A stretch of 6,227 nucleotides of DNA from Actinomycetes bacterium (GCA_021790615.1 JAJYGW010000366.1:1-6227), one strand, 5' to 3'. Counted from the first letter of the stretch, positions 1 through 5,647 are shown. Numbers and translations: made by a program. The notes: generated by a model from the letters alone, not told the origin.

Positions 1-44
1 GCCGCCAGGCGCGCGCGAAGGGACCGGTCGGAGACGATGCGCAC
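1..44 (-). CDS. possible 5' end of a leftward gene (partial, tentative)
   Basis: Read leftward from a GTG at 44, the edge of the window gives a natural-looking N-terminus, MRIVSDRSLRARLA, with mostly G/C third positions. It would run off the left end. No clear Shine-Dalgarno sequence precedes the GTG. The frame also stays open far upstream because the region is so GC-rich, so neither the start nor the gene is secure. If real, it would be divergent from the PLP enzyme gene. I do not recognise the product from 14 residues. Confidence 0.2.
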   Translation of the reverse strand, partial: MRIVSDRSLRARLA

Positions 45-123
45 GACCCGAGCATGCCAGACGGCGGGTGGAACGCACCGGAGGCGGGAGGAGAGAGCGC
101 TGGCGCACGGGACCCGGGCGGTC

Positions 124-155
124 GGGGAGCCCGGACGCAGGGGAGCCGGGACGCA
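124..155. repeat. tandem 16-bp direct repeat, two copies
   Basis: GGGGAGCCCGGACGCA (124-139) is followed directly by GGGGAGCCGGGACGCA (140-155), with one mismatch. It lies about 140 bases upstream of the PLP enzyme start. It could be a pair of regulator sites or simple replication slippage; nothing in the sequence decides between them. Confidence 0.7.
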
Positions 156-195
156 CGGGAGGTGGAACGCGGCTGCTGGGTGGGGGAGACTGAGC

Positions 196-229
196 CCGCC
201 CCGGCTTGCTCCTGCCCGAGCCGGGGTGG
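196..229. other. inverted repeat / hairpin in the leader of the PLP enzyme gene
   Basis: The arms CCGCCCCGGCT (196-206) and AGCCGGGGTGG (219-229) pair over 11 positions, with one G-T wobble and a 12-base loop. The inner 8 bp are perfect. No T-run follows, so it is not a classical Rho-independent terminator. It ends 67 bases before the GTG at 297. It could be a GC-type terminator for a gene to the left, a 5'-UTR structure or a dyad operator. Confidence 0.6.
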
Positions 230-284
230 TCGGTCCCGGTAGCGGCAGGACCCCTCGCTCGGGCGCGAGCGGGGGAGAGCCCGC

Positions 285-291
285 GAGGAGG
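285..291 (+). promoter_or_regulatory. ribosome binding site for the PLP enzyme gene
   Basis: GAGGAGG is a near-perfect Shine-Dalgarno sequence, five bases before the GTG at 297. It decides the start of the downstream gene in favour of this GTG over later internal starts. Confidence 0.85.
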
Positions 292-296
292 ACCTG

Positions 297-1721
297 GTGG
301 ACGACTCGATCGACCATGCCGCGGCGTACTCGGCCGGTGGTGGCGAGGACCTCGCGCCGTTGCGCGCGCTCGCGGGCCAGGGCGGGCTCACGCCGTGCAT
401 CGACGGCACCGAGCGCCCCTACGTCGACCTCGACGCCGCTGCCTCGACCGGCGCGCTCGTCGAGGTTGCCGCCGCGGTGGCGGCCTTCGTGCCCGAGTAC
501 GCGAGCGTGCATCGCGGTGCGGGGTGGCGATCGCGCCGGGCGACCGCCGCTTACGAGGAGGCCCGCGCGGCCATGCTCACCTTCGCCGGTCGGAGCGAGG
601 ACGACGTGGCCGTCGTCTGTCGGAACACGACCGAGGCGATCAACCACCTCGCCTACCGCCTTGGCCTCACCCGCGACGACGTCGTGCTCTCGACGGTCGT
701 GGAGCACCACGCCAACATGCTTCCCTGGCGGCGCTACGCCCAGGTCCGCTACGTCGAATGTGGCCCCGAGGGCACCTTCGAGCTCGAGGACGTCCGGGCG
801 GGGCTCCGGGCCTCGCCCCGCCCGAAGCTGCTCGCGGTGACGGGCGCGTCGAACGTGAGCGGTTGGCTGCCGCCCGTGGACGACCTCGTCGAGGCCGCGC
901 ACGAGGCAGGCGTCCCCGTGCTCGTGGACGCCGCCCAGCTCGCCCCCCACCGGCCGCTCCCCGCCGGTGCGGACTACCTCGCCTGGAGTGGGCACAAGAT
1001 GTACGCCCCCTTCGGCGGCGGGGTGCTCGTGGGTCCGCGGGCTTGTTTCGCTTCGGGAGACCCGTTCCTCGCAGGTGGGGGGGCCGTCGACATGGTGAGC
1101 CTCGAGGAGGTGCTCTGGAGCGAGCCGCCGGAGCGGGAGGAGGCGGGCTCGCCGAACGTCGTCGGTGCCGTCGCGCTCCACGCCGCGATCCGTGCCCTCG
1201 GTGAGGTGGGCTGGCCGGCGATCGAGGCGCACGAGGCCGCCCTCGCCGCCCGGCTCCGCAGCGGTCTCACCGCCATCCCCGGGGTGCGCGTCCTCGGACC
1301 CGGGCCCGGCACGGAGACGCTCGCGGTCGCGGCGTTCGTGGTCGAGGGGGTCCACCACGCGCTGGTGGCAGCCCGCCTCGCCGCCGAGTGGGGGATAGGG
1401 GTCCGCCACGGCTGCTTCTGCGCGCACCCCTACCTGATCCGCCTCCTGGACCTGAGTGAGGAGGAGATCGTCGCCTATCGCGACGGCCTGCGAAGGGGAG
1501 ACCACGCCGCAGTGCCAGGGGCGACGCGGGCGTCGGCCTCGATCGGGTCGAGCGGCGCAGACGTCGAGCACCTCCTCGCCGCGGTTGCCGAGATCGCGAG
1601 CGGCGCGCCCGCCCCCGTCCGCTACGAGCAGGACCGCTCGACCGGCGACTTCTACCCGGTCGAGGGCGACTCGCGCTGGCTCGACGAGGCCGGGCGGGGT
1701 GGGGGCTGCGCAGTGGGCTGA
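297..1721 (+). CDS. class V aminotransferase-fold PLP enzyme, SufS/NifS-like (cysteine desulfurase / selenocysteine lyase family)
   Basis: A 474-residue cytosolic fold-type I PLP enzyme, expected to take sulfur or selenium from a cysteine-like substrate as an enzyme-bound persulfide. What is seen: NTTEAIN (110-116) for the cofactor phosphate; VEHHANMLPW (135-144), whose His stacks on PLP; DAAQ (211-214), whose Asp meets the pyridine N; SGHK (231-234), with Lys234 as the Schiff-base lysine; HGCFCAHP (371-378), where Cys375 aligns with the nucleophilic cysteine of SufS; and Arg411 in TRASASIGSS for the substrate carboxylate. The segment between Cys375 and Arg411 is longer than I expect for SufS. 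A C-terminal tail of about 40 residues (from 435) lies beyond the usual end. The second Cys of the CxC, Cys373, replaces a His of SufS and recalls the GCFC motif of molybdenum cofactor sulfurases. The GTG start is fixed by GAGGAGG five bases upstream. No suf, isc or carrier gene is adjacent, so the true substrate and acceptor are unknown. Family assignment is firm; exact activity is inferred. Confidence 0.9.
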   Translation: MDDSIDHAAAYSAGGGEDLAPLRALAGQGGLTPCIDGTERPYVDLDAAASTGALVEVAAAVAAFVPEYASVHRGAGWRSRRATAAYEEARAAMLTFAGRSEDDVAVVCRNTTEAINHLAYRLGLTRDDVVLSTVVEHHANMLPWRRYAQVRYVECGPEGTFELEDVRAGLRASPRPKLLAVTGASNVSGWLPPVDDLVEAAHEAGVPVLVDAAQLAPHRPLPAGADYLAWSGHKMYAPFGGGVLVGPRACFASGDPFLAGGGAVDMVSLEEVLWSEPPEREEAGSPNVVGAVALHAAIRALGEVGWPAIEAHEAALAARLRSGLTAIPGVRVLGPGPGTETLAVAAFVVEGVHHALVAARLAAEWGIGVRHGCFCAHPYLIRLLDLSEEEIVAYRDGLRRGDHAAVPGATRASASIGSSGADVEHLLAAVAEIASGAPAPVRYEQDRSTGDFYPVEGDSRWLDEAGRGGGCAVG

Positions 1722-1823
1722 GTGGCGCCGAGTGCCGGGGCCACCGGTGCGTCCGGCGGGTCCGGGTTGGCTGGCGGGTCCCGGGTGGCCGGCGGGGTCG
1801 CGTGGCCGGCGGGTCCGGTGGGG
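1722..1823. other. convergent intergenic junction
   Basis: 102 bases between the stop of the PLP gene and the stop of the universal stress protein gene. Such a junction should end transcripts from both sides. I see only a small palindrome, CACCGGTG (1742-1749), and the GC-rich repeats listed separately; there is no stem followed by a T-run in either direction. Termination may be Rho-dependent or use U-less hairpins. Confidence 0.5.
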
Positions 1824-1850
1824 TTACGCTCCGGGTTGGCCGGCGGGGTC
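1762..1850. repeat. degenerate GC-rich tandem repeat, about four copies of an 18-20 bp unit
   Basis: Variants of CCGGGTTGGCYGGCGGGGTC recur at about 1762-1780, 1781-1799, 1800-1816 (shortened) and 1831-1850, with a short non-repeat gap before the last. The last copy lies inside the 3' end of the stress protein gene and encodes part of its tail (DPAGQPGA). The array spans the convergent junction. It looks like slippage-driven expansion; no function can be assigned. Confidence 0.7.
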
Positions 1851-2363
1851 GCGTGCGGCGTCGGTGACGAGGATGTCGCCGCGGACGACGACCACGGGGC
1901 AGTGCGCGGTGCGGATGCACTGTGAGGTCACGGCCCCGCCCCGCGCGTGGTCAGGGTACGGCCCGTCGTGGCTCCCGACGACGAGGAGATCCGCGCCCCG
2001 GCTGGCCTCGATCAGCGCACGGGCCGCAACCTCGGTAGAGGCAACGTGGCTGAGGTCTGCAACCAGCTCGACCTCTGGGATCCGAGCGAGCGACGTCCGC
2101 ACGAGCGAACCGACGTGCTCCGCCCACTCGAGCGGCACGGCGGCTCCTGGCTGGTCGTTCGTGCTCGGGCCGAAGTCTCCCGCATGGATGATCTCGACTC
2201 TCGCGCCGCGGAGCACTGCCTCGTGGACTGCCCATGCAAGCGCCCGTTCGGAAGCCGGAGAACCGTCGACGCCGACGACGACGCGAGGGCTGTCCCTGCG
2301 GGCGGCGGGCGCCGACTGCACTGCCTTGCCCTTCGAGGGCCGGAGCGAAGGTGCGATGGCCAT
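1824..2363 (-). CDS. universal stress protein (UspA family), single domain
   Basis: A 179-residue cytosolic protein of the UspA alpha/beta nucleotide-binding fold. These proteins are linked to survival under stress, starvation or hypoxia, usually as dimers. What is seen: a low-complexity basic N-terminus (1-25); the first strand and loop PRVVVGVDGS (26-35), with Asp33 at the usual adenine-contact position; helix SERALAWAVHEAV (38-50); strand ARVEIIHA (54-61); LLVVGSHDG (126-134); and the closing QCIRTAHCPVVVV (148-160). The ATP motif G-2x-G-9x-G-(S/T) is altered: Gly130 and Gly143 are kept, but the second Gly is Asp133 and the final Ser/Thr is Ala144. The protein may bind nucleotide weakly or not at all. 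The last 10 or so residues come from the tandem repeats at the gene end. The ATG at 2363 lacks a strong ribosome site; starts nearer residue 20 are possible because the domain proper begins at about 26. It is divergent from icd. Confidence 0.92.
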   Translation of the reverse strand: MAIAPSLRPSKGKAVQSAPAARRDSPRVVVGVDGSPASERALAWAVHEAVLRGARVEIIHAGDFGPSTNDQPGAAVPLEWAEHVGSLVRTSLARIPEVELVADLSHVASTEVAARALIEASRGADLLVVGSHDGPYPDHARGGAVTSQCIRTAHCPVVVVRGDILVTDAARDPAGQPGA

Positions 2364-2623
2364 GACCAGATGATCCCTGGCGAGCTACCGCCCGGCCAGG
2401 GCCGAAGGTCCCGATCTGCGTGCCCGGCTCCGCGGTCCTGGCCCTCCGTCTCGGCGCCTGCGCTTCGTTGCGGCTGTGCCGCCCGAGACGTTCTTCGAGC
2501 GGTGCCCGACCAGGCGTTCGCCTAGCCTTCGAGAGGTGGGCTGCGAGACGGCGTGCTCCGGACGGCGCAAGGCCAGGCGCGGCGACACCGCAGCGACCGG
2601 CGAGGACCCGTGACGTCGCTCGG

Positions 2624-2669
2624 CCCGGCAAGAGGGGCCTGCGGGACCCGGCAAGAAGAGCCTGCGGGA
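2624..2669. repeat. tandem 23-bp direct repeat, operator-like
   Basis: Two adjacent 23-base units, 2624-2646 and 2647-2669, share the frame CCCGGCAAGA-n-G-n-GCCTGCGGGA and differ at only two positions. The first unit, read into the second, contains an imperfect dyad GGGGCC-TGCG-GGACCC (2634-2649). Both differences in the second unit fall in the left half of that dyad. The repeat lies about 260 bases from the stress protein start and 225 from icd, where a regulator of either gene could bind. The role is inferred. Confidence 0.75.
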
Positions 2670-2882
2670 CCCCGCGTGAGCGCATGGGGATAGTCGTCAC
2701 CACTCGCTGGGGGCGGCGACAGGCAGCGGTGGCGGCTCGGTCGTGCGTGGACCGGCGCGAACGCGGGGAGGCAGGGGCGAGCCCTCGAGCGCCCGAGACG
2801 CCGAGGACGGACGAACCCCGCAGCTCGAGACGCTGCGCGTCGGGGAGCCCCGCAGGCAGACCGATCCCGCAGGTACACGAGC

Positions 2883-2888
2883 AAGGAG
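2883..2888 (+). promoter_or_regulatory. icd: ribosome binding site for icd
   Basis: AAGGAG, six bases before the ATG at 2895, is a good Shine-Dalgarno sequence and fixes the icd start. The following residues lead straight into the first strand of the enzyme, which supports this choice. Confidence 0.85.
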
Positions 2889-2894
2889 CAGAGC

Positions 2895-4349
2895 ATGGGA
2901 ACTGACAGCGCTGTCCCAGTCCCGATCACCGTTGCCTACGGCGACGGGATCGGCCCGGAGATCATGGAGGCGACGCTCCGGGTGATCACCGCGGGGGGAG
3001 CGGAGCTGGAGGTCGAGACCATTCGGATCGGGCAGGCGATCTACGAGGCGGGCAACTCTGCCGGGATCGAGCCGGAAGCATGGGAGTCACTGCGGCGGAC
3101 CAAGGTCTTCTTGAAGGCCCCGATCACCACCCCCGAGGGGGGAGGGTTCAAGAGCCTCAACGTGACGGTACGCAAGGCCTTCGGCCTGTTCGCGAACGTG
3201 CGACCCAACCCGTCCTACGCACCGTTCGTCGCGACGAAGCACCCAGGGATGGACGTCGTGATCGTCCGGGAGAACGAGGAGGACCTCTACGGCGGGATCG
3301 AGCACCGCCAGACCGAGGACGTCACCCAGTGTCTCAAGCTCATCACCCGCCCGGGGACCGAGCGCCTGGTCCGCTACGCCTTCGAGTACGCCCGCCGCTA
3401 CCGCCGCTCCAAGGTGAGCTGTTTCACCAAGGACAACATCATGAAGATGACCGACGGGCTCTTCCACCGGGTCTTCGACGAGGTCGCTGCCGACTACCCG
3501 GATCTCCAGTCGGAGCACTGGATCGTCGACATCGGTACCGCCCGGCTGGCCGACACCCCCGAGGCGTTCGACGTGATCGTGCTCCCGAACCTCTACGGCG
3601 ACATCGTCTCCGACGTCGCAGCCGAGATCTCCGGCTCGGTCGGCCTCGGCGGCAGCGCGAACATCGGGAGCGAGGTAGCGATGTTCGAGGCGATCCACGG
3701 CTCGGCGCCTCCGCTCGCCGGGAAGAACGTCGCCAACCCGTCTGGCCTCCTCCTCGGGGCCGTGCAGATGCTCGTCCACATCGGCCAGGGCGAGGCCGCC
3801 GAGCGGGTCCACAACGCGTGGCTCCGCACCATCGAGGACGGCGTGCACACCGAGGACATCTACGACCCGACGGTCTCGACCGCGCGAGTCGGCACGGCCG
3901 AGTTCGCCGACGCGGTCATCGACCGCCTCGGCGAGCGACCGCAGAAGCTCCGAGCGGCCAGCTACCCCTCGACCCCGGAGCGCATCACCGTCGCGGTCTC
4001 GACGCGCGTCCCGGCCCGGAAGGAGCTGGTCGGCATCGACGTGTTCGTCGACTCCCGAGAGCCGGTCGAGGTCATCGCCAAGGCCCTCGAGGGCGTCGCC
4101 GCGCCGCTCGAGCTGGTGATGATCACCAACCGCGGCCAGAAGGTCTACCCCGGGGGCATCCCCGAGACGTTCTGCGTCGACCACTGGCGCTGCCGGTTCC
4201 AGGCCCGTGAGCCGAACGGGCCCGTCGCGTACGGGGACGTCGTCGCGCTGCTCGGCCGCCTCGGCGACGTCGGCTTCCCGTTCATCAAGACCGAAGGACT
4301 CTTCACCTTCGACGGCATACCTGGCTTCTCGCTCGGCCAGGGGCAGTGA
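2895..4349 (+). CDS. icd: isocitrate dehydrogenase, C-terminally extended Thermus/Rickettsia type
   Basis: A 484-residue cytosolic TCA-cycle enzyme. It oxidatively decarboxylates isocitrate to 2-oxoglutarate with NAD(P)+ and a divalent metal, as a homodimer. What is seen: AYGDGIGPEI (14-23) at the N-terminus; isocitrate site FKSLNVTVRKAFGLFANVRP (85-104), with Ser87, Asn89, Arg93 and Arg103; VIVRENEEDLYGGIEH (122-137), with Arg125 and catalytic Tyr132; FTKDN (177-181), with catalytic Lys179; VDIG (211-214) and YGDIVSD (234-240), supplying metal-binding aspartates; and coenzyme loop HGSAPPLAGKNVANP (268-282). Residues from about 376 form the extra C-terminal domain known from Thermus thermophilus (VGIDVFVDS, NRGQKVYP, DHWRCRF, FDGIPGF). 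Total length fits that class of about 490 residues. At the positions of Escherichia coli Lys344-Tyr345, which grip the NADP 2'-phosphate, this enzyme has Pro273-Leu274, so coenzyme preference is open and NAD+ is plausible. Ser87 is the counterpart of the E. coli phosphorylation site, but no kinase gene is present here. The stop overlaps the next gene by 4 bp. Confidence 0.96.
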   Translation: MGTDSAVPVPITVAYGDGIGPEIMEATLRVITAGGAELEVETIRIGQAIYEAGNSAGIEPEAWESLRRTKVFLKAPITTPEGGGFKSLNVTVRKAFGLFANVRPNPSYAPFVATKHPGMDVVIVRENEEDLYGGIEHRQTEDVTQCLKLITRPGTERLVRYAFEYARRYRRSKVSCFTKDNIMKMTDGLFHRVFDEVAADYPDLQSEHWIVDIGTARLADTPEAFDVIVLPNLYGDIVSDVAAEISGSVGLGGSANIGSEVAMFEAIHGSAPPLAGKNVANPSGLLLGAVQMLVHIGQGEAAERVHNAWLRTIEDGVHTEDIYDPTVSTARVGTAEFADAVIDRLGERPQKLRAASYPSTPERITVAVSTRVPARKELVGIDVFVDSREPVEVIAKALEGVAAPLELVMITNRGQKVYPGGIPETFCVDHWRCRFQAREPNGPVAYGDVVALLGRLGDVGFPFIKTEGLFTFDGIPGFSLGQGQ

Positions 4350-4798
4350 CGGGCCAGGGGCTCTCTCGGCCCGACTCGAGCCGGTTCGGGGAGGTGGCCC
4401 TGCGCGTCGGTGGCCAGGAGGTCTTCGACGTGGACCTGGTCCATTGCGCCGATGCGCTGGGCAAGCGCAGGCTGGCCGCCTACCGCCGCAACCTGACCCG
4501 GTGGATCGGGGCCGGCCACCGTGGGTCTGCTCCCGCTTGGCAGGGTTGCGACGGGGGGCCCGTGTACGTCGCGCCCTGGCACAAGCTGCCCACCCCTCAG
4601 ACGACCCTCCTCGCGGCGACGGAGCAGCCGCACGAGGGCGGCGCGGTGCTGATTGGCTCGCGTGCGCTGCAGCGTGCAGTTGCCGAACTGGCTGGAGCAC
4701 GAGTACCGATGGAGCCGATCGTGGAGATCCGGGCCAGCCGCAAAGGGCGTCCGTGGAGTCCCCGATGGGCCGCGATTGCGCCAACTACCTGCGGGTAA
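4346..4798 (+). CDS. uncharacterised 150-residue protein, translationally coupled to icd
   Basis: I do not recognise this protein. It is soluble by appearance, with no signal peptide or membrane segment. The N-terminal half is basic and probably helical (ALGKRRLAAYRRNLTRWIG, 37-55). A middle stretch is rich in Pro, Trp and Gly (VYVAPWHKLPTPQ, about 73-85), followed by a helix-like segment (GSRALQRAVAELAGA). Cysteines are at about residues 34, 68 and 149. Evidence that it is real: its GTG start shares four bases (GTGA) with the icd stop, the classic arrangement for translational coupling, and third positions are strongly G/C for the first 110 codons. Leucine is mostly CTG. GC bias weakens in the last 40 codons. 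No separate ribosome site stands out, as expected for coupling. It ends 14 bp inside the 3' end of the leftward membrane protein gene. Co-expression with icd suggests, but does not show, a link to that enzyme. Confidence 0.62.
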   Translation: MTGQGLSRPDSSRFGEVALRVGGQEVFDVDLVHCADALGKRRLAAYRRNLTRWIGAGHRGSAPAWQGCDGGPVYVAPWHKLPTPQTTLLAATEQPHEGGAVLIGSRALQRAVAELAGARVPMEPIVEIRASRKGRPWSPRWAAIAPTTCG

Positions 4799-5345
4799 TG
4801 TCTCGCACGGCCTTCCCGACTCGGACGACCCACACGAGGAGAACTGCGGCCACCATGGCTGCGAACAAGCCAACAACTGCGCCGAGAACGTGGTCGGCGA
4901 CGTCACCTCTGTCTACCGCCGCCCCCATCGATGCACCGACCGCGAGCAGGGAGATATAGCCAAGCACGGCTCGTCGCATCAGTGACCTGGCGTGTTGGTG
5001 CTCAGCTGTGGAGCCGATCGCGCTGTCCGGCACGGCGCCGGAGAGATGCAGTTCATGACCGGATGTGGATTTGAAGCGGAGATGTACAAGACCGTTGTCG
5101 TCGAGCGAGTAGGTCGCGATGCCTCTCTCGAGGATCGCGTTCTCGAATCCGGGCCGCTTCGCCGGGTTCCATACGCCTCTCGTGTAGGAGGCCTTTACCG
5201 TATAGGGTTGCCCAGTTTTCTTGAGCCGCCTCACAATCACTTTTGCGGTCCGAGCATTCTGTCTATGAACGGCGAGCCAGAAGATGAATCCGATCCAGAT
5301 CGCCGTGGTGGCGAGTAGGACGAGAAACGGCCAAGGCTCCCCCAT
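4785..5345 (-). CDS. uncharacterised three-helix membrane protein
   Basis: A 186-residue inner-membrane protein of unknown function. Predicted helices lie at about 7-26 (FLVLLATTAIWIGFIFWLAV), 126-145 and 152-175. Basic residues follow helix 1 (HRQNARTAKVIVRRLKK) and end the protein (RVGKAVRDITRR), while the loop between helices 2 and 3 is acidic (DRGDVAD). By the positive-inside rule the N-terminus is outside, and the roughly 100-residue domain between helices 1 and 2 is cytoplasmic. That domain looks beta-rich (AKVIVRRL, IATYSLDDNGLVHLRF, HELHLSGAVP). The frame stays open upstream to 5852, but sequence before the ATG at 5345 is arginine/proline-rich and not protein-like, and a -10 box sits exactly where a leaderless transcript would start. 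Codon use differs from the neighbours, with AGA, AAA, GTA and several T-ending codons, which suggests later acquisition or weak expression. It overlaps the icd-coupled gene tail-to-tail by 14 bp. Confidence 0.82.
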   Translation of the reverse strand: MGEPWPFLVLLATTAIWIGFIFWLAVHRQNARTAKVIVRRLKKTGQPYTVKASYTRGVWNPAKRPGFENAILERGIATYSLDDNGLVHLRFKSTSGHELHLSGAVPDSAIGSTAEHQHARSLMRRAVLGYISLLAVGASMGAAVDRGDVADHVLGAVVGLFAAMVAAVLLVWVVRVGKAVRDITRR

Positions 5346-5351
5346 GGCGAG

Positions 5352-5357
5352 AGGATA
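5352..5357 (-). promoter_or_regulatory. -10 box TATCCT for a leaderless transcript of the membrane protein gene
   Basis: On the minus strand TATCCT (5357 to 5352) fits the actinobacterial -10 pattern TANNNT and lies six bases before the A of the ATG at 5345. Transcription would then start at the start codon itself. No Shine-Dalgarno sequence is present, which agrees with a leaderless message. I see no good -35 element. Confidence 0.5.
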
Positions 5358-5500
5358 GGACACGCAACGAGCTCTGGCATCGTTCCACGCGACTGCCGGA
5401 CCTGGGCGGGGACGACAAGCCGCGCCGCCCCTACGGTTTTCACGGTTTGGCGGACATCCTCCACTGTTGCGGCATCGCGTCGGGGGGTCGCCGCCATTGA

Positions 5501-5647
5501 GAGCGGGGAGGGGGGAGCGGAGCAAGCCTCGTCGCCGAGGGGCGCGAGCAGTTCTCCCGGCTCCTGCGGGACAACGAGCACCCTCAGGTGGATACAGACC
5601 TCGCGACGGCGCGGCGGCTCTCCTCGCGAGCGACGCCCGGCGAGGAG
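5501..5647 (+). pseudogene. coding-like stretch without a start, possible gene remnant
   Basis: Directly after an in-frame TGA (5498-5500), this frame reads as sensible helical protein, for example SLVAEGREQFSRLLRDN followed by EHPQVDTDLATARRL. Third positions are almost all G/C and first positions purine-rich between about 5528 and 5630. There is no ATG or GTG before 5588 and no ribosome site, and after about 5650 the reading becomes Gly/Pro/Arg noise. I do not recognise the family. A remnant left by frameshift or deletion is the simplest reading; a chance open stretch is the alternative. Confidence 0.3.

Larger units (their letters stand above)
45..296. other. non-coding leader upstream of the PLP enzyme gene
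   Basis: About 250 bases with no convincing gene. Open frames cross it only because stops are rare at this GC content. It contains a tandem 16-base repeat (124-155), a strong inverted repeat (196-229) and a Shine-Dalgarno sequence at its right end. The phrase GTGGAACGC occurs twice, near 68 and 162. I found no convincing -10/-35 promoter. Confidence 0.6.
2364..2894. other. divergent control region between the stress protein gene and icd
   Basis: 531 bases with no credible gene. Open frames here are arginine/proline-rich and overlap in all phases. It must hold promoters for both flanking genes, but I find no -10/-35 pair I would defend. It contains a tandem 23-bp repeat (2624-2669), a short palindrome AGGCGTTCGCCT (2512-2523), three scattered copies of CCCGCAG in the last 80 bases, and the icd ribosome site. 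A long leader is possible for either gene. Confidence 0.6.

Noticed and set aside
37..840. Plus-strand open frame overlapping the leader and the PLP enzyme gene
   Set aside because: It is Arg/Thr/Ser/Pro-rich and in the wrong phase against a gene with clear catalytic motifs and a ribosome site.
2624..2669. CRISPR-like repeat
   Set aside because: The two units are directly adjacent with no spacer, and there is no third copy and no cas gene.
1951..2703. Minus-strand frame covering the stress gene and the divergent region
   Set aside because: It is out of phase with the stress protein and made of Arg/Gly/Pro runs, so it is a shadow.
4350..4400. Terminator after icd
   Set aside because: No stem with a T-run is present, and the next gene starts within the icd stop codon, so transcription should continue.
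3087..4784. Very long minus-strand open frame opposite icd
   Set aside because: It is the antisense of a highly biased real gene; its Arg/Gly/Asp/Val-rich product has no motif, while icd is unmistakable.
5237..5581. Minus-strand frame of 114 residues with a fairly natural middle (VEDVRQTVKTVGAARLVVP)
   Set aside because: It overlaps the start of the membrane protein in another phase and degenerates into Ser/Pro-rich sequence; third-position bias is weak and no ribosome site is present.
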